Shown here: piece after piece, positions 1 through 10,765 of the stretch
Layout of the letters: each line of letters starts with the position of its first letter
How positions within the stretch are numbered: the stretch's first letter is position 1
Origin: Papaver somniferum
Lineage: Eukaryota; Streptophyta; Magnoliopsida; Ranunculales; Papaveraceae
DNA length: 64,000 bases
Direction: 5' to 3'
Assembly (NCBI RefSeq): GCF_003573695.1
Contig: NC_039361.1
Coordinates: 101,310,279 to 101,374,278 of the forward strand
Program-made: the position numbers and the translations under genes
Notes under the pieces: model-generated
Told to the model about the DNA's origin: nothing
Seen by the model: the letters and a program-made list of their open reading frames with translations, nothing else
The model's database searches: none

Positions 1-198
1 CAAGTAGGAGATTTGGTTTTGAAAACAGCAAATCATATCCGACGAGACATGTCCGCTCCCAAGTTCTCTCCGAAATGGGAAGGACCTTATATGATCATCA
101 AAGCAGTATCCAGCGGATATTACAAAATCTTAGTTGTTAATGGAGGAGTTGAAGGAAACATCATCAACGGAAAGTGGCTCAAGGTGTATTATGCTTGA
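1..198 (+). CDS. Gypsy polyprotein, integrase C-terminal end (partial)
   Basis: This is the last 65 codons of a Ty3/Gypsy pol polyprotein. It is open from base 1, so the start lies outside the window. The segment KFSPKWEGPYMI followed by a Gly-rich hairpin and GKWLKVYYA before the stop matches the GPY/F module at the integrase C-terminus, which binds DNA non-specifically and helps multimerise the enzyme. No chromodomain follows, which fits the Tat/Athila branch rather than chromoviruses. Downstream lie antisense ORFs, a polypurine tract and a 3.5-kb LTR, the layout known for Retand-type Tat elements. The visible part has no stop or frameshift, so this copy may be fairly young. Confidence 0.85.
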   Translation, partial: QVGDLVLKTANHIRRDMSAPKFSPKWEGPYMIIKAVSSGYYKILVVNGGVEGNIINGKWLKVYYA

Positions 199-366
199 AC
201 AATCATTGGAAGTATTAAATTTCTAAATGTAATTTTTGTTTTCTCCAAAAGAGCAATATGCTCATTCACTCAAAATTCAAAATATCATATGAATCTCACA
301 AAAATCTTTCAATCACCTAATTTATTCAAAGAAAAATCTCAAACCTACATAAAATCTTCCTCTCAC

Positions 367-1263
367 TCAGAACAAACCATCCAACAGAGGATAATCTCTA
401 TAGGTAACGCTGTCAAGTTTCTTCTGGAAATTTTTGGTTTTCACCTGAAAGTTCTGAACTGCCTTGTGAATTTTGATCATCTTGATTCGATGAAGAAGCC
501 AACCTATGTTAAACTGCAGGGTTTCACAGTTTGAAATCATCTCATCCCATTTGTGCAGTTCATGATTCTTGACATCTCGCAGATGCGTCCGGTTCATCTC
601 TTCAATGATCGGTAACAACCCTGTAACTGTAGTTAGGAGGGTTGGTAGAAAGCCTTTCCATACTTCGTTCGTATCAATATGCCCGTACCTTCTCCAAATT
701 TTGGTGTACAGGGGCGCGTGACACTTGGGAATGACGAATTCCCCAACCACTTCATTATTCGGGAAATTGTTGATCATGGGAGCCTCAAACGGGAGTCCAG
801 CTGTTGGATACTTAGGAGCACGAGATCTAACCTCAGTATCCACAGAATCAGTGGAGTTCTCGTCGACACGGTTGTTGCTATCATCAATCACAACCGCGGA
901 TTTCCTTTTTCTAGCATCGACGACGACATGAACATCAACCTGCGATGAAATGATGGAGTATTTAATGGTATTGACCATTGAGCATGGTAAAAATCTCAGT
1001 CGAGAAGTTATGAAATTACTTACAGACGTTCTGGAATCAACAGGAGCCGACCTATACCGGGTAGGAGCTTTAACCGTACGTTTAGGTCTCAAGCTACGAG
1101 AGGAATGCTAATTCTTTTCATTATCCTGCAATAAATTCTTTTTTTGATCAATCATCCTGATCGAGCAAAAGACAAGAGAAGAAATGTAACTCACCGAGAC
1201 GGATACTACCATAGCATGTTCGGCATGAGATTCACTTCTGGAAGAAACACTACTTCTGGACAT
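367..1263 (-). CDS. Antisense ORF of the Retand-like element, putative three-exon gene
   Basis: This gene is antisense to pol, between the pol stop and the 3' LTR. My model is exon 1 at 1195-1263 (23 codons from an ATG), intron 1108-1194 (GTGAGT donor, TTAG acceptor), exon 2 at 1024-1107, intron 940-1023 (GTAAGT donor, TCGCAG acceptor) and exon 3 at 367-939. All junctions are phase 0 and the protein is about 241 aa. The second intron has no stop, so its retention also keeps frame. Exon 1 is Ser-rich, exon 2 is basic (RPKRTVKAPTRYR), and exon 3 has an acidic spacer, then a Trp/His-containing helical part ending DYPLLDGLF. Antisense ORFs at this place are known in Tat elements such as Retand and Grande. 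Their function is unknown to me, and I recognise no domain. The splice sites are predicted by eye. Confidence 0.6.
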
Positions 1264-1734
1264 AGTGACGAGAGGTAGGATTGTGATCAAAATTTATTTT
1301 GATGATACACAAAGGCAGCAGATGGTCGACTGTTTAAATAAAACCCTAAGTCCAATGTGGATGCTTATCCCCTAACGGATAAACAAGTCTGTTGCGGTTT
1401 CTACTGAAACCCTAAATCTCGAATCAGATGCGTGGCAGATGGGAGAAGAGTAACAATGCTGGGGACTGACGGTTCAGATGTAATCAACATTACAACTACG
1501 GATGGATTGATCGTCTGGTAGGCCACGTGTCTTCTAGACAGCTCATGTGATTTCATTCTGTGGGTAATTATTGTCTATGTGGACATTGGTCCATCTACTG
1601 GAGATGTGAGGAAGATTCAGAAAGGGGATACTACAAGGAATTACAGTTCAAAAAAAAATAATCTCCAAGGAAACATCTCTACATCCAAGCTGCTTAAACC
1701 AGAGAACATCTACTTCAACGGAAAATAAATAGTC

Positions 1735-2165
1735 TCAGAGAGAATCATCTTCGAGTTCTTCATCAGAATCACTATCACGGCCATTGATGAAGTCTGGGTG
1801 GATATTAGGATCATATGAGTCTGAGTCATCCTCTGCTTCGTACTCAGCTTCGAGTTCAGCTCCAACCTGCTTCGCAATCTTGTGAAGTTTTCTGGTACGC
1901 CGGTCTGGCTTAATCTCGTAATTCCGTACCACCCACACAGTTTCCTCGAAGCATTAGCGTCAGAGTCGGAGGGTACACCATCAACAAATCGACGCCTCTC
2001 TTCAGCCGCCTGTATCCTGCACCGGATTCGATCCTTTATACGTCGACGATCCTCCATCTCATCATCCTGGGACTTCCTCTTCATGAGCTCTTCATAAGAG
2101 ATCCTTCGGTCATTAAGGGAAGAGCTGGAGGAGTAATCGCTACTGCCGCTGGTGGAAACCATCAT
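1735..2165 (-). pseudogene. Second antisense ORF, acidic-tailed protein with a frameshift
   Basis: The ORF starts with tandem ATGs at 2165. It has a Ser-rich N-terminus (residues 3-16), then a strongly charged helical stretch (about residues 20-60, many Glu/Lys/Arg: EELMKRKSQDDEMEDRRR). Near 1935 the reading shifts into an overlapping frame that continues NYEIKPDRRTRKLHKIAKQ and ends at 1735 in a very acidic tail (SDSDEELEDDSL). Staying in the first frame gives a less biased tail ending at 1710, so I take the shifted frame as ancestral and the gene as broken by a 1-base indel. It may belong to the same antisense transcript as the gene at 367-1263. I recognise no domain. Confidence 0.45.
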
Positions 2166-3326
2166 TGTCTGGAATCAAATCAGAAGCACAGAATTACTGA
2201 TGACCTAATGAGATCAGTTTCAACAACGAAAATGGTAATCCCCAACTCTTACCTATTTTATGATTTCACTAGACTTTAGTGGTGACGCGAAACTTCGAAA
2301 ACTTGCTCACTCCTTCAAATCTGCGAAGACGAGCAAAACTTATCGTTCTAGAGTCAACACTGACTTTTCATTAAACTATAAATAATTCACATAACCTTTC
2401 ATGTGAACATTCACTGATTTTCTACATGTGTGCATATATTATAAAATCGTCAAACTCATACATACATTATGTCATCACGAATACAATTGTTTTCTTTCAG
2501 CAATTGCTCAAAAATCATAAATTGATTTTCATAAAACCGTGAACAACCCATGTGAATTTTTACTGAGTGAACATCCACTGGTTTTTCGAAAATTGGACAG
2601 ACGTCCATTCTACAATTGCGAAAACTCGCATACATATATTATTTCACCGTGAATAATTGTCTACTTTCAATAGTTGTTCAAAATCAAAACATTGATTTTA
2701 CAAAAATATATGACGTGAAACTCATGTAACTTTGAAAATATGTATTTTCTTGGTCCCTCTCGTGAGCATCCGTCTTTGAAACGAGAGTATATTTTCAAAA
2801 GCAAACTTTTTCATGAAAGATCATAGACAAAATTTTATTACTAACAGACGCACGTCTATTCAAAAAAAAAAACTTTTCTCTCGTACGAGCATCCACCTTT
2901 GAAATGAGGGTTTATACACTTTGTGAAATCTCACATATTTAAAAAATAAAATTTTGGTTTTCATGAAAGCTCATAGACAAAATTTTATGTGATTAGACTC
3001 AGGTCTATTTTGTTTTTTTTTCTTAAACTAATGAACGAACGTCTGTTCCTAAGACAAGGATTTCCTTATTGGGTCGAGCCCGTAAACGCTGAACTGACCA
3101 AAACTGAACTTTCAACCGACCAAATCAGCAGTGACTCATCTCTCCATGCTCACGGTATGACACTCTATCTTACTATCAGGGTTCTCATCTGTGCATTTGC
3201 TCGTACATGACATCATTGGGGTAAATTGAGGATTCTGAAACTACCTTTGTAGACTGAGTTCAACCACTGATCTCGTCGACTGAAAATCATCATTTAATGC
3301 TTACTGCGGAACATGACTGTTCCTCA
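2166..3326. other. Retand-like element, 3' non-coding region
   Basis: AT-rich sequence between the antisense genes and the polypurine tract with no convincing ORF. It holds imperfect repeats. The block around TCATAGACAAAATTTTAT occurs near 2820 and again near 2970, each preceded by a 'cctttgaaa' segment, which suggests a unit of about 150 bp duplicated in tandem. The phrase 'gtgaacatccact' and variants also recur at 2400-2590. Confidence 0.5.
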
Positions 3327-3343
3327 CTAAGCAGGGGACTTAA
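3327..3343 (+). promoter_or_regulatory. Polypurine tract of the Retand-like element
   Basis: A purine-rich run (AAGCAGGGGACTTAA) lies directly before the LTR start TGTAGATGG, the expected place for the plus-strand primer of reverse transcription. Confidence 0.65.
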
Positions 3344-3509
3344 TGTAGATGGTGGATTTTCAATAAAGGTCAAAACCGTAAAACCATGATACTGCATGTT
3401 TCTGACACGGCTTCAGAGATCCATGTGACGATTCGAGTTTTACGAAGTATGATGCATATGTCGCTCGAAAGGCCTCTCCGGAGCGTTCGACACCGGGCAT
3501 TTCATCATA

Positions 3510-3815
3510 TCCTCTATGTAGAATAACGTAATTGGGTGGTTCTCCGTAAGATTGAGAGCTTAACGCCTTCAGGATACCGGTGACACTCACTGTTCCCTGA
3601 CTACATAGAGGAATTTTCCTCTACATAGAAGAACAATTGGGCGGTTCTCCGTAAGATTGAGAGCAATAACGTCTTCAGGACGTTGATACTCACTGTTCCT
3701 GACATGTAGAGAGACCCTTGTATAGACTCAGGCGGTCCTCCATACATGAAATGTTGAGAGGGCAAAACGTCTTCGGGACATTAGCAACACTCGCTGATTT
3801 ACTTACTATACGCAA
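3510..3815. repeat. Tandem array 1 in the R LTR, about 100 bp x 3
   Basis: Three imperfect copies of a unit containing GGTTCTCCGTAAGATTGAGA, then a 'cgtcttcagga' step and an 'actcactgttcc' step. The third copy is the most diverged. The reverse copy lies at about 40720-41035. Confidence 0.75.
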
Positions 3816-3889
3816 GAGATTAAATTCTAGGTCATATTCACCACTGAATTCCTAGAAGATAATCTATCTTATCTCATTAATCCTATTTG

Positions 3890-4200
3890 ATGATCGAAAT
3901 GGTAATAGATAAATGTATTACTCCGATTTCATGATCGAATCCACGGCTGATCTCATGAAATGGTAATAGATGTTACTCCGATTTCATGGTCGAATCCACG
4001 GCTGATCTCATGAAATGGTAATATCACCACTTATTTTATTACTCTGATATCATGGTCAAATCTGCGATTCCATGAGATGGTGATGAAATTATCATTTTAT
4101 TATTCTGAATCCATAGTCCAATCTGCTGCTGATTTTATGGATTGATAATAAAATAACTACTCATCTTATTACTCAGTTTCATGAATTATTCTCCACTGAA
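3890..4200. repeat. Tandem array 2 in the R LTR, about 60 bp x 5
   Basis: Five imperfect units carrying TTTCATGATCGAATCCACGG, then 'ctgatctcatgaaatggtaata', decaying towards the right. The reverse copy is at about 40310-40650. Confidence 0.75.
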
Positions 4201-4389
4201 TTTCATAAATAAGTAATAAATACCCAACAATCGGGCATCTGGACCATCACTGAGTAAGCCCCACAAAAATAGTGCGAGTGTACTCGACAATGATGCATGA
4301 CTGAGCACCCGGATGCACGAACGAGTGTCCAAAAATATGAAATAATGAAGAATCCTTCGCAAAAAAGGAAAAAACAATGAATATTAATA

Positions 4390-4960
4390 AAATAATAAGA
4401 AGCGCCAAAGGCCGGGCCGGCCGGCCGTGCCCTAGCCATGGTCGGTCCGTGCTCTCCCATTATTTTCCTTATTTTTTGTTATTTCGTGAACTCACGAAAA
4501 CTCCTTGGTTTTAGGAACTTTCCTTGTTTTTGCAAAAATCGTGAATTCTCCATAACTTGGTGGATTCACGAAATATTATTATAAAATAAGGAGAGGTGTG
4601 TGGGACCAGGCAACCTAACCGGTTGGCCATGCCTAAGCCGTGGCCAGTCCCATACCTCACAATCCTTAGCATTTTATAATTATTATTCCCTAATCTCACG
4701 AAACTCTTCCGTTTCAACAAAAACTCGTGGATTTCTCCATAACTTCAAGGATTCATGAAAAATAATAAAATAGGGAAAGGTGTGCGGGACTGGGCAACCT
4801 AGCCGGCCGGCCATGCCCTATCCATGGCCGGTCCCACACCTTGCAGCCCCTAATCTTTCATAATTATTATTTTCCTTAATTCATGAAACTCCTGGGGTTT
4901 GAGCAAAATTCATGATTTCTCCATATTTTCTCGAATATTGCTCAAATCACGAAAAACCAA
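4390..4960. repeat. Tandem array 3 in the R LTR, about 185 bp x 3
   Basis: Three units, each with a GC-rich core (GGCCGGCCGGCC and variants, 'ggtgtgggacc', 'ccatggccggtccc') followed by an AT-rich half with 'tcgtgaattctccataac'. The cores contain self-complementary GGCCGGCC. The reverse copy is at about 39580-40140. Confidence 0.75.
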
Positions 4961-5790
4961 AAATCCAACATAGTCACACGACTGGCTATCCTCTCACGGA
5001 AACTTTAAATATTGAAACACTTTTATTTTAATATTCTCAAAATATTGATGAATTGAGCATACATGCTCATTCCAACAAAAATCGAGAATTCTCAGTCAAG
5101 ATGAAACTCTTCTGAAAATTCACTATGTTGCTCGAACGCGCATCAGAAAATACTGAAACTCTCTGTATGGAAACACGGACACCACGGCAACACGTGCATG
5201 CATTCATAACCAACCAGGGTCATTCCTAGGGCTTGCACAAGGACAGTCCCACATGTTTTCATAATTCTGACCTAATTTACTCAATAGCTCATATTGGGCC
5301 CGAACTCTCTCCAACCAACTGGGGGATTCTCCAAATGACCAACAACTGGTACCGTGACCACCAAGAGCCGGTCCCATGATCTCTTGGTTGGTCCTCATCT
5401 CTCATACCTAGGTTTTATCACCTAATACTGAATCCAGCAATATTTCAATAAATGATGAAACCTCATTTAATCATCGTTCTTTCACCAACTCTCAAACTGA
5501 GAACCCTGGTGCGTGCTCACTCGAGCACTGGGCATCACATGGACGCTCATCATCCCATGTGGTCGGTCCATCTTCACTCATGGCCAATTTTCAGGAATTC
5601 ACCAATTGTTGAAGGATTGATCAAAATTAGGGTTTCGAACAAACGCTCCACGAATCACCATTCTGAGCAAGTTCAAACACAAAATTATGTTGATTCAGCA
5701 ATCAACATCCAAATTAATAATATTTGGTAATTCACCAATATTTTTGATTAATATTTTATTGGGTCACGACACCAGTAAATAATTCTTTGA

Positions 5791-6094
5791 ATTGAGCAAT
5801 ACTTGCTCAGTTGGTCGAATATTGATCCAACCATCAATATTCAATAATTTATCAGTAGTTTGTCGAATTGAGCAACACTTTCTCAATTGCACGTCAAATT
5901 ACCAATATTCAGTATTTTGTTGAATTGAGCAACACTTGATCAGTTGCACACCAAAATTATCGAATTCGTCGAATTGAGCAATACTTGCTCAGTTGCTCGA
6001 CAAACTCTCGATATTCGGAAATTCGTCTAAATGAGCAATACTCGCTCAGTTTCTCGACAATTCTTCGAGTTGAGAAATACTTTCTCAGTCGCTC
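5791..6094. repeat. Array 4 in the R LTR: six hairpin-like units
   Basis: Six copies of a palindrome-like motif (TTGAGCAATACTTGCTCAG and variants) start near 5791, 5871, 5925, 5973, 6030 and 6070. Each can fold as GAGCAA/TTGCTC around a 3-base loop. The reverse copy is at about 38440-38720. Confidence 0.75.
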
Positions 6095-6513
6095 TAGTTG
6101 GTAATTCATTGACATCTCAGAGAACTACATGTTCAATCCATGAATCTCTGAGCATTCACCACTTATGCTCGATTCAACAAAACTAGACTCACAGTCTATA
6201 TCAGTCAATAACTGACCAACTAATACACGTCTGCCTTGAAGACTCCACGATTCGTGAAATATCAATCATGTCACAAATGGGGGGATATCACTTGGGGTTT
6301 TGGTCTGGCGGTCTACAACACGTGGATTCATCCACAACGAGAAATGTGCGTAAGTCGTGTAAACGGTTGAAGGAGTTAGCAAAGCAGTGGGTGCACGATC
6401 AGTCAAGTCTCCGCACGACATGGAACTGACTTTACCACGATCTCCCACTTTCCCACTCTTTCATTCAATAAACCGTCACACTTACAGGGATCAGTGGTAC
6501 ATCATTCTTGCAA

Positions 6514-6520
6514 TATAAAT
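6514..6520 (+). promoter_or_regulatory. Candidate TATA box of the R LTR
   Basis: TATAAAT lies in a GC-poor context about 360 bp before the LTR end, after an otherwise repeat-rich U3. It is a plausible start for element transcription. Inferred from sequence only. Confidence 0.45.
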
Positions 6521-6881
6521 AAGTCTAAATCGAGGACATCAGGATATCATCAATCATTGATTATCATCATTATTCGTCAACAACTCGATATAAACTTATT
6601 CACAGAACTCAACTTCAGCAGTTCAGCAATATTGTAGAAACCTTCAACACACCCATAAACCTTGATCATCACTGATCCCACACAACTCTCAGCTTCTCTC
6701 CTACAGATCAACCCATCTCCCTCTTTGCAACCGGATTGACTCTGGAACGGCCATTTTCTTGGTTTAGGCCGGAGTCATACAGATTGATTTATCGAATCTA
6801 AGTACCCCCTTTGCAGCGGTGCATCTTTGTGAGGACTAACATTTTGCCAAAAAACCGGCGGCTCGTTTTTCCCCATCTACA

Positions 6882-8071
6882 CACTTGAAACATTTGGAGA
6901 GTTCATGACCCTTGAGAGTACAATAAGAACATGTCAATATGGAGAATGGTTCAGACGTCATCGCTATGCAGGCTTCTAGACAAACGGTAGAACCTAAAGA
7001 ATTAAAAATAGAATTTCCAGTAGACAAAGAGAAATCCATTTTATCCTCCAAAGTGGTTCAAGTTTCTCGTGGAAGAATATCGATATTGATGTGAGTATTG
7101 CTACAATTATCAAAATCAATATTTTCACAGAGGAGTGCAACACTTGATTTTTCGTCTTCATTAGAATCATAGTGATCAGACATTTCATCAAGAGTTGCAG
7201 CAAGACCTTTGTTTCCAGTGTATTTTCTACGATTCAGACACTCGTCATCAGTACCGTTAGTATCCCTATTTTTAGGAAGAACACGATTATGAGGTTTAAC
7301 TGATGACCTAGGTTTATCTCTAGTGAACCGTTTACTTCTCTTCAAAATAAAATCCCTAAACTCTCTTGTGATCAAAGGACTGACTTGTAAAGATCTTCAT
7401 CTAATGAATCAGTCTCAGAAGGATCATCTTCAGAGATGCCAACACTTTTTACTTTTATCAAGTAATTTAGTGTTCCTTTGTGCTTTGAATGCAATATGCT
7501 TTCCAGATTTGGATACATGCTCATGATCAAAGATATTTAACTTCCCAACAAGAGTATTTCTGGATAGAGTTTTAAGGTTATTTCCTTCAACGATGGCATG
7601 TTTCTGAAAATCGTATCTGGATGACAATGATCTGAGAATTTTCATCACAATATCCTTTTCAGGAATTGTCTTACCCAACGCAAAAGATGCATTTACAATT
7701 CCAGACACTTTGTGATTAAACTCATCAAATGAATCTTCATCTTCCATACGAAGGTTTTCCCAATCAGAATTTAGGTTTTGAATCCTAGGTTCTTATTCAC
7801 AAGTATTCACTTCAAATACGGTTTCTAAGATATCCCACACACCTTTAGACCGAGTGCACGTAGTCACATGGTGCTGAAGATCTGGGGTAGTGGCTTGGAT
7901 GATTGCATTAAATTCGTCAGAATTTTTCTTTACGCCTAGAATCTCGGAAGCATAATAATCACTGATATCCTTTGGAGCAGTTACATTGCCTTCTATAACA
8001 TCTGGAGGATTATAGCCATTAACAACATAAACCCATGATTGAAAATCACGCACTTGAAGAAGGGCACGCAT
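6882..8071 (-). pseudogene. gag: Copia gag of element A0, interrupted
   Basis: This codes for the capsid/nucleocapsid precursor of a Ty1/Copia element. From 8071 it reads in one frame through a UBN2-type gag region (DFQSWVYVVNGY ... DLQHHVTTC ... KGVWDILETVF). An in-frame TAA follows at 7793, then the region continues (DSFDEFNHKVSGIVNASFALG ... KDIVMKILRSLSSRYDFQKHA). A compensated pair of frameshifts lies between 7430 and 7375, and another in-frame stop at 7058. The first zinc knuckle is mostly lost: only CLNRRKY, the downstream side, remains near 7230. A second CCHC (CSYCTLKGHELSKC) is present and is cut by the R LTR at 6881. The pol part would lie beyond the R element, outside the window. 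Confidence 0.8.
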
Positions 8072-8198
8072 AGAAATTTTCAGTCATAAGTAATTCGAGC
8101 TATCGAAGACTGGCGATACATTTATAGTGATAACACTTTTATCCATAAAGTCAGATCGCTATAAACACAGACTTATGAGGTCTTAAACGTGTTTGCCT

Positions 8199-8210
8199 GC
8201 TCTGATACCA
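8199..8210 (-). promoter_or_regulatory. Primer binding site of A0 (tRNA-iMet)
   Basis: TGGTATCAGAGC on the minus strand, two bases inside the LTR edge at 8213, matches the 3' end of plant initiator tRNA-Met, the usual Copia primer. Confidence 0.9.
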
Positions 8211-8212
8211 AT

Positions 8213-9755
8213 TGAAAAAACGGGGGGCTAGCAACCACACCCAATATTTCGCTTAGCAATCTGTATGGACTAACTCCAATATACTTTCAAGAGAATCAAC
8301 TAGACAGTCAGACTCAATCTTAAGAAAAGTATATCAAAGAGTTATATCTCTATTTCTCATTCCAATCTGCAATCAAACAAATAGGAATTTGCGAGCCCGA
8401 TTGAATATAAAAAATAACTTGGACCATATCAAAAATTAATATCCAAGTGTCAATCAATTTAATCAACAACCAAAGGTTGGATTCACAGTTGATTGAACTT
8501 ACGGACAACCCATGATATTTCAATTATATAGAAAATATAATGCGGAAAAGAAATAACACAGACAACATAATTTTTATTAACGAGGAAACCGCAAATGCAT
8601 AAAAAACCTGGGACCTAGTCCAGATTTGAACACCACACTGTATTAAGCCGTTACAGACACTAGCCTACTCAGAGTTAACTTCAGACTGGAATGTAGTTGA
8701 TCCCTAAACAATCATACACTGATCAAGGTACAACCACGTTCCTTACGCATTTGAATCCCAGCAGGACTCTGTGCACTTCATTCCCTTAGTTGATATCACC
8801 CACAACTAAGAGTTGCTACGACCCAAAGTCGAAGACTTGATAGACCAATCTGTCTCACACAGAAAAGTCTATTGAATAGATAAATCTGTCTCCTACAGAT
8901 ATACCTATGAATTTTTTTTTCTTCGTATTTTGATAAATCAAGGTGAACAACAACCAATTTATATACCAGACTTATATTCCCGAAGAACAACCTAGAAATA
9001 TCAATCACCTCACAATAATCTTAATCGTATGGTAGCAAAACAAAATATTGGAATCACAAACGACGAGACGAAGATGTTTATGAATACTTTTTATCTTGCC
9101 TATCGGAGAATCAATCTCAAGCAAATATTAGAGATGATAGTACTAAATACGATAGAATAGGGCAAGATAAGATCACGCAACTACAGAAAAAATAGTTGGG
9201 TCTGGCTTCACAATCCCAATGGAGCCTTCAAGTCGTTAACCTACATGGTTTTGGAAAAACCTAAGGTTAAAGGAGAATCGACTTTAGTCGCAACTAGTAT
9301 CAAACAAGAGGTGAGAGGATTAGGTTTCCCAGTTGCTAGAGTTCTCCCTTATGCGGTCTTCAAATCAGGGTTTGTAATCAATGTTACCTTGATAACAAAT
9401 AATTCAATATTCACGGTTAGATGAAAAGTTGATTAGACTCAAGATAATATATTTCAACCGTTAGATCGAACTTAGCTTGTTACACACAAATGAAAAGTGA
9501 CTTCATTTATATATGAGTAACCGTACCTAAACGTGTACACCTTTGTTGGCTCAAAAATAGTTAACCAAAGTTAACCATATGAAAACTTTCATATCAACCT
9601 TATTCATCTTAACCATAACTAGTTCAAATGACTCAAACAAAACTAGTTTTTGAGTTGTTCAATTTTTTATATTCTCCTAGAAGTATACAAGACACAATTG
9701 AATCAAAATCGATTTTGATTTACTCGAATCAATTCATGAATTCATGATTTACTAG
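8213..9755 (-). mobile_element. A0 5' LTR, proximal part (U5, R and part of U3)
   Basis: The minus-strand LTR ends GTTTTTTCA next to the primer site. It carries the U5 block shared by all A and B LTRs ('gcggtttcctcgtt', 'tccgcattata') in diverged form. The TATA region near 9348 reads 'gcataagg' on the minus strand instead of TATATAAGG, so the promoter is probably dead. The LTR is broken near 9755 by the chromovirus and resumes at 14512. Compared with the A3 LTR, several hundred bases are missing across that break. The left edge of the break is approximate. Confidence 0.75.
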
Positions 9756-9826
9756 TTGTTGATGTTTTTTGATAGTCTTGGTGTCCAGGACCTGAAATGG
9801 AGTAACCTTCATGCACCCATTTGAAT

Positions 9827-10760
9827 CTAAGGAGGGTAAGGTGGTTTTTTGAAGAATCCTGCTCCCAGGTTTGGATTTAATTGAGACACATGAAACACTG
9901 GGTGAATCCTGGAAGTAACAGGGAGCTTGATCTTGTATGCTACCTTCCCCAACCTTGCAAGGATCGAATATGGACCAAATTTCTTTGCAGATAACTTTAA
10001 ATTCTTCCTCAGTTGCACTGAAGTTTGCCTATAAGGATGTAATCTCAGATAAACCCAATCTCCAACTTGGAACTCCCTTTCAGTCCTTTTTTTGTCTGCC
10101 TGCTGCTTCATCATATGTTGTGCTTTTTCAAGAGTAGACTTGGGGATAATTCCTATTGCTTTTATTTTCTGTAGATAGTCATCCACAGTCTCATTCGAGG
10201 ATGAAATATGAGAAAAAATACCAAATTGCTGAGGGTTGTACCCATATAAAGCTTGAAATGGGGTAATCTTGAGACTGGAATGATATGTTGAATTGAACCA
10301 CCACTCAGCTAAGGAGAACCAGCTAACCCATTTAGTAGGTTTGTTGCTTGTAATACATCTTAGATAAGACTCTAGACATGCATTGACTCTCTCAGTTTGC
10401 CATCAGTCTGTGAATGGTAAGCAGAACTCATGCAATGTTGTTCCCATCTTAGTAAAAAGTTCTTGCCAAAATTTACTTAGAAACAAACTATCTCTGTCAG
10501 AGACTATGGTAGCAGGCAGTCCATGTAATTTAAAAATGTTGTCAATGAATACCTTAGTCACTGAAGCAGCTGTGAGAGGATGACTGAGTGGCAAGAAATG
10601 ACTATACTTGGCGAACCTATCTACCACCACCATAATAATTTCTCTGCCTTCTGAATTTGGTAATTGAGTGATAAAATCCATGGAAATGTGCTACCATGCT
10701 TGGTCAGGCACTGGCAATGGTTGCAGCAGTCCACTTGTAGCTGTATGTGGTACTTTGTGT
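9827..10760 (-). pseudogene. int: G4 integrase, broken
   Basis: Integrase of a chromovirus, which inserts the cDNA. The core reads MDFITQLP, then VVVDRFAKYSHF (first catalytic Asp), then LPATIVSDRD (second Asp). The frame is lost at about 10402 by a 1-base deletion in the DG-QTERVN motif, next to the third acidic residue. It resumes with ITPFQALYGY, then the C-terminal part EFQVGDWVYLRLHPYRQ and HPVFHVSQL. An in-frame TAG replaces a codon just before HISMDF at about 10693. The region after HPVFHVSQL, where a chromodomain would follow, is cut off or unreadable. Not functional. Confidence 0.85.
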
Positions 10761-10765
10761 TTGCT

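Larger units (their letters stand above)
3344..6881 (+). mobile_element. 3' LTR of a Retand-like Gypsy element (3538 bp)
   Basis: The LTR begins TGTAGATGG and ends CCATCTACA, a perfect 9-bp inverted terminus. Bounds are confirmed by a second copy in reverse orientation at 37609-41176, which has the same ends and a clean TSD. Pol lies upstream, so this is the 3' LTR. It enters the A0 gag right after codons for a zinc knuckle. The 5-bp TSD here should be 6882-6886 (CACTT), with its partner outside the window. The LTR is built largely of four successive tandem arrays. Short ORFs inside it, for example at 3360-3590, are not genes. Confidence 0.9.

Noticed and set aside
3360..3590. ORF of 76 codons (also seen at 40894-41136)
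   Set aside because: The same LTR sequence in both R copies, overlapping tandem array 1; no gene features.
5791..6094. Possible CRISPR-like array
   Set aside because: Spacing is irregular, repeats are degenerate palindromes inside an LTR, and the DNA is plant nuclear.
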